A stretch of 62,306 nt of DNA, taken from contig DAOOIT010000037.1 in the NCBI GenBank assembly GCA_035384565.1, positions 1-62,306 on the forward strand, read 5' to 3'. Made by a program: the position numbers and the translations under genes. A model generated the notes under the pieces. It did not search any database and was not told the DNA's origin. It saw only the letters and a list, made by a program, of their open reading frames with translations. This stretch comes from Planctomycetota bacterium (GTDB lineage: Bacteria > Planctomycetota > PUPC01 > DSUN01). Below are positions 17,725 to 23,562 of this stretch, one piece after another; position 1 is the stretch's first letter, and the number at the start of each line of letters is the position of its first letter.

Positions 17725-20700
17725 TCAATCAGGCCAGGCTTGCCAGTTCCGCCAGATGGGCGGTGGGTCGAGGGCGCGGATCTCGAAGGTGTACTCGCCG
17801 GGGAGAATGGGGACGATGAGGGTGTCGCCCGCGGTGCCAGGGGCAAAGGTCTGGCCGTCAATGACGAGCATGGGCAGACGGTCGAGACCCTCTGGGCGCG
17901 TGAGGTAGAGGAAGCGGCCCAGGCCGCCCGTCTTGCCCTTGATGCGGTCAGGGCCGAATGCGACCTCATAGGGGCCGTCGCAGCCCCACGCGCGGAGCTT
18001 GTCGCTGCCGCCGACGACTATCTTCTTCTCGCGGTCGAAGGCGGCCGGCACCTCGATGGTGGCCGGCTTCGCCAGGTCGGCCACGGGGATGATGCAGTGG
18101 GCGGGGATGGGGCTGCGAAGAGTGGTGCCCTTGAAGGACACGCTCCCAGGTCCTTCGGCGATGATGAGGTGAACCTCGCTGGGGTAGACACGAAGAGCGC
18201 CCGCGATGCCTTCGAAAGCGCTATCGCCCTGGCTGAACTTGATGGGCTTGGCCGAGGCGAAGACGTAGTCGGTGCCCTCGCTCGTGGTGAGGCGGGCGAC
18301 GCCATCGGCGAGGGGCTCGCACTTGGGCGGCGCCTCGTCGGGCGCCTGGGGGTAGAGCATCACCAGGATGTCCTTGCCCGCCCCGACGGGGCCGAAGGCC
18401 GTGACGGAGATGGTCTCCTCGACCTGGATGCTGGTTTCGCTGCCCTTGAGCACGGGCGAGCCGGCCTTCTGCCAGCAGAGGGCGGGACGGTTGTACATCG
18501 GGCCGGCCTGCGTGGCGTCGCGGGTCTCGGCGGCGACGCTCGTCGGCTGGAGGAAGCGGGCGTGGAGCTTGGGGCCGAAGGGGCTTGTGTAGTCGAGACC
18601 GCTTTCGCTCGTCTTCACCAGGTCCTTCTTGCCCGGCGTGCGGAGATACCACCACTTGGCCTGAAGCGTCTTGGCGTCGCCCTCCGGCTCCTTAACCTCC
18701 CGCGGGTCTTGGAATTCGCGGGAGGTCGGAGCGAAGCTGTCGCGGAGGACGAAGTAATTGGGGCCTTCGGCCGCCTTGCCCTTGAGGAAGAGCACCTGGC
18801 GGGTCCAGCGCTGCGGCCCGTAGTCGCCCTCGCCGCGGAGATAGTCCACGGACGGCGTGAAGCTGTGGGCGTGGAGCTGGGAGATGGGCCCACCGCCTGG
18901 CCAGCCGCCGTCGTCGGTTCGGGCGCCGAAGCGGACGCGGTTGTGCCAGCCGAACTCCTTGCTGAGCTTTGCGAATGGCCCCTCGCCGTGAATGGCGTAG
19001 CCGAAGAGGCTGAGGGTGGAGAAGGGCGCGCCCTTGGCGTGAATGATGAAGTCCCCCTGATTCGCGTCGCAGTGGCTCGTGAGATACCCCTGGCGGAGGG
19101 CGAAGAAGGTCTCGTTCGGGTCGCCCGCATGGGCGCGGAGGACGGCGCCGAAGCCAGGGAGCCAGGTGCTCGCCAGCTCCTTCGGCACGTAGCCTGCGGG
19201 GAGCTGCGAGAGGAGGTCGGCGTTGGCTATGACGCGCTCGGCGAAGCCGGCGTCGTGGTGCTGCTCCATCGGGCGGCCCGTCTGGTCCCACGCCCAGGCG
19301 AGAGCTTTCGCTAGCTCCGGGTCCAAATCGCGCATCAGGCCGGCGGCGACGAGCCAGTGGGTGCACAGGTCAATCCCCTCGTGGCCCCAGTTGGGGAGCG
19401 AGCGTGCGCCGAAGCGGGGGTCTTTGGGGGCGAGGAGTTGGAGGGTGAAGCGGGCGGGCATGGCGGCAAGGCGGGCCGTAGACTCGTCGAGGCGGCCCGT
19501 GCGGCCGAGGACGGTTGCCGCCTGCATGATGTGCGGGGCGCTCGCGCCGAAGTAGGTGAGGAGTTCGCTCCAGGCGCCCGTGGGGCCGGTGTTCATCGCC
19601 AGCTTGTAGCGAAGGTATTTCGCCGCCACGTCGAGCCATTCTCTTGCCCTTGGGTGGTCGGGGATGAGGGCGGCGGCGAAAGCGAGGCCCATGAAGCGGT
19701 TGATCGGCATGTTCGGGTTGCCCAGGTGCATCATCGCGCCGCGTGGATTGAAGTCGGGCTCGGAGAGCAGGCTACACACGGCGGCGAGGTGGCAGCGGAG
19801 GGTCCTCCGCTGCTCGTCGGTCAGCCTGGGGCTGGAGAGGAGCTCATCCATCCGTCCCGCCCAGCCGGCCATCTGGGTCTGGCGGTAGCTCGAGACCCAG
19901 GTGGTGTCGCGTGCGTCGCCGCCGCGGGAGAGGCCGGCGAGGGTCTGGCCGAGGGGGCTCGACCATTCGCCCGGGTGGGTCAGGCTCTTCCACAGCTCCT
20001 CGCGGCGCTTGTCGTCGTCGCTGAAGTAGAGGAACTTGCCGAGGACGTCGCCACCGGGGGTCGTGGCGAGGTTGGGCTTGAGGCGTTCGACGTCCTCCTT
20101 GCTGAAGACCAGGCGGGGATACGTCACCTTCGGGTCGGCGGGCCAGTCGAGCACCCAGTCCTTGTAGTCGTCGAGATTCACGTAGCCCTCCTCGGCGCGG
20201 AAGGAGTGAAGGGTGTCGTGGTATTGGAGCGGCCCGGCCACGAGCGCCCACTGGCGTCGGACGAAGCTCAGGGGCAGCGCGGGATCGTACTCGCCTGTGT
20301 GGAGCAGCGTGTTCGGGTGCGGCTCGGCCACGAGGGGCCAGCGAAGCTCGACCTTGTTGCCCCGCCGCGTGTAGAGCGACGATGTCTGGAATTGCTGGTG
20401 GGCGCTCCGCCAGTTGCCCGCGTGGAGCGGCACCACGGCGAAGAACCCGACCTCCCGCGGGTTCTGGAACCCGCGGGAGGTTTCGACCAGACCGAAGTAG
20501 TGGGCCGCGGGATGCCAGGGATACCAGACGGCCACATCGAAGACCTTGTCGAGGTCCTTGTGGAACGAGAGCTTCCGGCTGCCGAATGTGTTGCCCGCAT
20601 AGGGCTTCGTCTGGAAGCCGGCCGCTGCAAGCTGCGCCTCGAACGCCTCGTCGTGTCCCGTCTCGCGTCCCTGGGGCGCATGCCAGAAGACGTGGGTTGG

Positions 20701-21543
20701 CGACCAGTTCTCGTTGAGGACGAAGGCCACTTGCAGCGCTTTGCCCGAGCCGACTCGCTTCATATCGAACTGCTCGTCAATCCGCACGGCGGGGTCGCCG
20801 GCGATGATGCGCGCCGTAAGCTGATAGAAGCCGCCGTTGTCGAATGTATAGCGCACGGTGCCTTCGGCGAAAAGCGGGCCGTCCGCCGTGAAGGCGGATG
20901 TGTATCCCGTGACCCTCGGTGCCTCCTCGGGCCTCTCTGCCCAGAAGTAGCTGCCGCCGGTCGTGGCCCTGTTCGCCGCGGTCACCTCGCGGAGAGGGCC
21001 AACGGTGCCCAGAGGCGCGGGCTTCGCCAATCTGCGCTCGCCCTTCTTCTCCAACTCAACCGTCACGAGGCCGTTGGTCAGAACCTGTCGCCGGTTGAGC
21101 ACTCCGCCGGTCGGTGCGATCTCCGCAGCCATCGCCCGAGTCTTTGGCAGGTTCGGCTTCTCGGGCAGGAGGCGGTAGCGGAAGCTGCCGCCCTTCTTGA
21201 GTTCGGCCATGAAGGAGAGGCGGGCGGTGGCAATCGAGCCGTCGGGATGGAGCTTCACGTCCCAGAGCTGGCAGAGGGTCTCCAGCCCCGCGTCGTCCAC
21301 GAGGCGCACCTGGCCGGGGCGCGCCTTGCCGGGGTCGAGCTTGAGGGGGTAGGTGAGCATCGTCCGCCGCCAGTCGCGGCCCAGGCGCTCGACGCACTCG
21401 AACGTCGCCAGCGGCTCGGCGCCGAGGGCGGGGGAGGGGAGAAGGAGGCTTGCCATAGAGAGCACAGAGAACGCTGAGAGGATAAGCCGGAGAGAGGCCC
21501 GTTCCGCGTGCAAGTATGCACGCCCTGCACCGTGCTGTTTCAT
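17725..21543 (-). CDS. Exported heparinase II/III-like polysaccharide lyase, with two repeat-encoded insertions
   Basis: A protein of up to 1272 aa. After a signal peptide (RLILSAFSVLSMASLLLPSPALGA) comes an N-terminal beta-rich region. A helical toroid follows at about residues 470-790, and a heparinase II/III C-terminal beta-sandwich starts near 810 with HCDANQGDFIIHAKGAPFS and DYLRGEGDYGP. Such enzymes cleave uronic-acid-containing glycans by elimination, and two sulfatases follow at once. The start is uncertain. ATG 21543 lies at the edge of an inverted repeat that covers the first ~30 codons, while an internal ATG at 21456 would leave almost no signal peptide. Two 30-bp palindromes at 18696 and 20451 lie in frame and encode TSREFQDPREV and TSRGFQNPREV. 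Family membership rests on these motifs, not an alignment. Confidence 0.82.
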   Translation of the reverse strand: MKQHGAGRAYLHAERASLRLILSAFSVLSMASLLLPSPALGAEPLATFECVERLGRDWRRTMLTYPLKLDPGKARPGQVRLVDDAGLETLCQLWDVKLHPDGSIATARLSFMAELKKGGSFRYRLLPEKPNLPKTRAMAAEIAPTGGVLNRRQVLTNGLVTVELEKKGERRLAKPAPLGTVGPLREVTAANRATTGGSYFWAERPEEAPRVTGYTSAFTADGPLFAEGTVRYTFDNGGFYQLTARIIAGDPAVRIDEQFDMKRVGSGKALQVAFVLNENWSPTHVFWHAPQGRETGHDEAFEAQLAAAGFQTKPYAGNTFGSRKLSFHKDLDKVFDVAVWYPWHPAAHYFGLVETSRGFQNPREVGFFAVVPLHAGNWRSAHQQFQTSSLYTRRGNKVELRWPLVAEPHPNTLLHTGEYDPALPLSFVRRQWALVAGPLQYHDTLHSFRAEEGYVNLDDYKDWVLDWPADPKVTYPRLVFSKEDVERLKPNLATTPGGDVLGKFLYFSDDDKRREELWKSLTHPGEWSSPLGQTLAGLSRGGDARDTTWVSSYRQTQMAGWAGRMDELLSSPRLTDEQRRTLRCHLAAVCSLLSEPDFNPRGAMMHLGNPNMPINRFMGLAFAAALIPDHPRAREWLDVAAKYLRYKLAMNTGPTGAWSELLTYFGASAPHIMQAATVLGRTGRLDESTARLAAMPARFTLQLLAPKDPRFGARSLPNWGHEGIDLCTHWLVAAGLMRDLDPELAKALAWAWDQTGRPMEQHHDAGFAERVIANADLLSQLPAGYVPKELASTWLPGFGAVLRAHAGDPNETFFALRQGYLTSHCDANQGDFIIHAKGAPFSTLSLFGYAIHGEGPFAKLSKEFGWHNRVRFGARTDDGGWPGGGPISQLHAHSFTPSVDYLRGEGDYGPQRWTRQVLFLKGKAAEGPNYFVLRDSFAPTSREFQDPREVKEPEGDAKTLQAKWWYLRTPGKKDLVKTSESGLDYTSPFGPKLHARFLQPTSVAAETRDATQAGPMYNRPALCWQKAGSPVLKGSETSIQVEETISVTAFGPVGAGKDILVMLYPQAPDEAPPKCEPLADGVARLTTSEGTDYVFASAKPIKFSQGDSAFEGIAGALRVYPSEVHLIIAEGPGSVSFKGTTLRSPIPAHCIIPVADLAKPATIEVPAAFDREKKIVVGGSDKLRAWGCDGPYEVAFGPDRIKGKTGGLGRFLYLTRPEGLDRLPMLVIDGQTFAPGTAGDTLIVPILPGEYTFEIRALDPPPIWRNWQAWPD
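18696..18725 (-). repeat. In-frame 30-bp palindromic repeat, copy 1
   Basis: The arms CCTCCCGCG and CGCGGGAGG flank a core GGTCTTGGAATT. On the coding strand it is read as part of TSREFQDPREV, around residue 940 of the heparinase-like protein. It matches the copy at 20451-20480 at 26 of 30 positions, and the intergenic copy at 29687 at 24 of 30 after trimming one base from each end. Confidence 0.85.
20451..20480 (-). repeat. In-frame 30-bp palindromic repeat, copy 2
   Basis: The arms CCTCCCGCGGGTT and AACCCGCGGGAGG form a perfect 13-bp inverted repeat with a 4-base loop (CTGG). In the coding frame it gives TSRGFQNPREV around residues 354-365 of the heparinase-like protein, the same frame and almost the same peptide as copy 1. 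Confidence 0.88.
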
Positions 21544-21569
21544 CTCAGTGTCCTCCGTGTCTCTGTGGC
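21452..21569. repeat. Large imperfect inverted repeat at the start of the heparinase-like gene
   Basis: The left arm 21452-21479 (GCCATAGAGAGCACAGAGAA onward) pairs imperfectly with the right arm 21543-21569 (ending CCGTGTCTCTGTGGC), enclosing the GGCGTGCAYAC-type copy at 21504-21527. The right arm reaches the stop codon of the DUF1028 gene. The left arm encodes the hydrophobic core of the next protein's signal peptide. Confidence 0.65.
21504..21527 (-). repeat. GGCGTGCAYAC repeat, copy A
   Basis: The minus strand reads CAGGGCGTGCATACTTGCAC and continues GCGG. It closely matches copy B (22199-22222), with two mismatches. Here it lies in the first codons of the heparinase-like frame or, if translation starts further in, in its leader. 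Confidence 0.7.
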
Positions 21570-22183
21570 TAGTTCGCCTTCTTGTAGAGGCGGGCGAGGT
21601 CGTTCACCGCATCGTTGCTCTTGTCCACTTGGAGTTCGAGCGAATAGCCTGGGACGCCCACCTTGGCAATGCGGATGCCCGCCCCGAGGCGGCCGCGGTG
21701 GTCGCCGCCCACGCGATCGGCGGCGACGAGGGATGCGATGAGGCGGCCTGCGAGGGGGCCGTTGGTCTCCTCGAAGGCGCGGGCCATCTCGGTGATGACC
21801 TCGCGGCCTGCGAGGGTGTTGCCCTGGCAGGCGTAGTTGCGGCCTGCCATCGAGCCCCACCAGACGCCCGAGGGGTCGGCGTCCCAGCAGTTGCGGTTGG
21901 CCGCGCGGCCCTTCATGTCGATGATGCCGAGCTGGCGCTTGCCGGGCTTCGGGTCGTCGCGGAGCAGGATGCCGAGGACTTCTTCGGGCAGCTTGCCCAG
22001 GGCGAGGAGGTCGAGGGCCTTCTCGCCCCAGGCGGGCTCGGCGTGGTGTTGGGTGCAGAAGGCCCCGACGCCGGCCCGCACGTAGGGCACGACGCGCCCC
22101 ACGGCTGGATACTTACTGGCCACCGCCGCCCCGCACTCGCCCGCCTGCGGGTCCACGGCGACGATGGAGAACGTTGCGGTCAC
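21569..22183 (-). CDS. DUF1028 family protein (Ntn-hydrolase-like)
   Basis: A protein of 204 aa from GTG 22183, which leaves the family's standard opening TFSIVAVDPQAGECGAAVAS three residues from the start; ATG 22210 would add nine residues encoded by repeat DNA. Other DUF1028 landmarks are GRVVPYVRAGVGAFCTQ, a Gly-rich NTLAG segment and the CWDADP region. Family members adopt an Ntn-hydrolase-like fold and often accompany peptidases or carbohydrate genes; the reaction is not established. The gene lies directly upstream of the heparinase-like gene. Its stop codon coincides with the edge of the inverted repeat at 21452-21569. The start is the main uncertainty. Confidence 0.82.
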   Translation of the reverse strand: MTATFSIVAVDPQAGECGAAVASKYPAVGRVVPYVRAGVGAFCTQHHAEPAWGEKALDLLALGKLPEEVLGILLRDDPKPGKRQLGIIDMKGRAANRNCWDADPSGVWWGSMAGRNYACQGNTLAGREVITEMARAFEETNGPLAGRLIASLVAADRVGGDHRGRLGAGIRIAKVGVPGYSLELQVDKSNDAVNDLARLYKKAN

Positions 22184-22198
22184 TTCCCCGGGGCATGA

Positions 22199-22222
22199 TA
22201 GGGCGTGCATACATGCACGCGG
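22199..22222 (+). repeat. GGCGTGCAYAC repeat, copy B
   Basis: The plus strand reads TAGGGCGTGCATACATGCAC and continues GCGG. With copy C just downstream in opposite orientation it forms an imperfect hairpin spanning 22199-22250, between the membrane protein gene and the DUF1028 gene. Confidence 0.75.
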
Positions 22223-22227
22223 AAGAT

Positions 22228-22250
22228 GGTGCGCAGGTGTGCACGCCTTA
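22228..22250 (-). repeat. GGCGTGCAYAC repeat, copy C, starting at a stop codon
   Basis: The minus strand reads TAAGGCGTGCACACCTGCGC. Its first three bases are the TAA stop of the membrane protein gene (22248-22250). It is the inverted partner of copy B. Confidence 0.75.
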
Positions 22251-23030
22251 CGCTGCGGCATTTGGCTCTCTCCGAATATCGCGTCTGCGGGTGATGCCGT
22301 GGATGGCGAGGGTCCAGAGGACGATTGCGATGAGGGTCATCAGCACGCCGAAGACGGCCGCGGTCTGCGCGGAGCGGCGCTGGTCGGCGGGGGTGGCGCC
22401 GACGGCGAGGACCCGCACCTGCTCTTTCGGGGCGACGCCCAGGCGCTCCTCGGCGAGTTGTTGAAGCGGTGTTCCGCTGCCCGCGAGTTGGGGGTCGGTG
22501 TACTTGTCGGCGTCGAAGATGCGGCCGCTCAGTTGCCATGTGGCGTCGAATTCGCCGGCGGCCCACGGCTGGCCCTTCAGCGTCGGGCGGTGGCGATAGA
22601 TGGCTTGGGCCAGAGGATGCTTGGCTCGGCAGTGGAGCACGAGGCGCGGCGCACCGCGGAGCACGAGCAGAACGTCCTGCTCCCGCCCCGGCCCCATGCC
22701 GTAGAGGGGGACGATGCGCGACGGGTCGGGCCGGCCGGCAACTGTGGCGAACGACCCGGACGGCACCGCCTGGGCGTCGAGGGCCTGCTCGGCGGTCACC
22801 GTGCCTGCGTCCAGGGGGGCCTCCTGGTCGTTGAAGGCGGTTCCCCAGAGCACGAGACCGGCGACCAGGGTGACCATGACGGCGGCGACGAAGAGTTCCG
22901 AGGCGCGCGGCTGTTCGGCGCCAGGGAGAGACTCGAGCGGTTGCGCGGCAGGACCGGCCAGCACCTTGGTTTCCTCGCTGCTCACGCTCAAGCTGCTTGC
23001 ACCTTTCTGCGGCCTCTGGGTGTGGGCCAC
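22248..23030 (-). CDS. Membrane protein of unknown function, two transmembrane helices
   Basis: A protein of up to 260 aa that I do not recognise. One helix lies near residues 46-66 (LFVAAVMVTLVAGLVLWGTAF) and another near 228-248 (AAVFGVLMTLIAIVLWTLAI), so a ~160-residue domain between them probably faces outside. That domain holds a mixed alpha/beta pattern without catalytic signatures. A sigma70-like promoter at 23033-23060 would start transcription near 23026, inside the first codons. A GTG at 22985 may therefore be the true start, still upstream of the first helix. The TAA stop is the first triplet of repeat copy C. The gene may be the first of the DUF1028/heparinase/sulfatase run. Confidence 0.7.
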   Translation of the reverse strand: MAHTQRPQKGASSLSVSSEETKVLAGPAAQPLESLPGAEQPRASELFVAAVMVTLVAGLVLWGTAFNDQEAPLDAGTVTAEQALDAQAVPSGSFATVAGRPDPSRIVPLYGMGPGREQDVLLVLRGAPRLVLHCRAKHPLAQAIYRHRPTLKGQPWAAGEFDATWQLSGRIFDADKYTDPQLAGSGTPLQQLAEERLGVAPKEQVRVLAVGATPADQRRSAQTAAVFGVLMTLIAIVLWTLAIHGITRRRDIRREPNAAA

Positions 23031-23032
23031 CC

Positions 23033-23060
23033 AAGATAGCAGATTTCAGGGGCAAAGCAA
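23033..23060 (-). promoter_or_regulatory. Sigma70-like promoter upstream of the membrane protein gene
   Basis: On the minus strand, TTGCTT (23060-23055) and TATCTT (23038-23033) have a 16-base spacer. The predicted start of transcription (~23026) falls just inside the annotated ATG at 23030, which argues for a leaderless message or a downstream start codon. Confidence 0.4.
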
Positions 23061-23089
23061 CCTGAGCGACCGAGCGAGGCGAGGAGCGC

Positions 23090-23446
23090 TTAGCCCTTCG
23101 CGTAGTTCAGCATGCCCGAAATGTCCACGACGACCACCGGCTCGTCGCCGACGACCCAGGCGTCGTGGCCGGGTGGCAGCGCGGAGACCTCGCCGGGGCC
23201 GAACTCCGCCTCGTCGCCGTCGTCCATCACAACGTGGAGGCGGCCGGCGATGTGGTACTGGAGGTGCGGCGCTTCGCAGCTCTTGGTCTTGGCGATCGGC
23301 TTCACGCAGGTGGACCAGCGCCAGCCTGGCTCCAGGGTGGCGCGGCCGAACGTCACGCCGTTGAGCTTCACGAGCTCGAGCTGCCCCTTCTCGAAGACGC
23401 GTCGCTCATCGGGTTGCGACAGGTTCTTGCTCTGCATCTTCGCCAT
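23090..23446 (-). CDS. Small cupin-domain protein
   Basis: A 118-aa single-domain cupin. It contains HLQYHIAGRLHVVMDDGDEAEFGPGEV followed by LPPGHDAWVVGDEP, the two conserved cupin strands with glycines and a terminal histidine. Metal ligands look incomplete: the first-motif H-x-H is replaced by H-L-Q-Y-H. It may bind a small ligand rather than act as an oxygenase. The start is preceded by AAGGGGGA. It stands alone between the 953-aa exported protein and the membrane protein gene on the same strand, with a 59-base gap downstream. A sensory or isomerase role in the neighbouring sugar pathway is inference. Confidence 0.85.
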   Translation of the reverse strand: MAKMQSKNLSQPDERRVFEKGQLELVKLNGVTFGRATLEPGWRWSTCVKPIAKTKSCEAPHLQYHIAGRLHVVMDDGDEAEFGPGEVSALPPGHDAWVVGDEPVVVVDISGMLNYAKG

Positions 23447-23562
23447 GGGGGTTCCCCCTTACGCAGCAGGAAGCCCGCCGCCCGCTCTGTAGTCCCCTCA
23501 TCATGGAGTCTACACCATGCTCCGTACCCGCGAAAGAGGTGGCCCTGTTCTTCTGTGTACAC

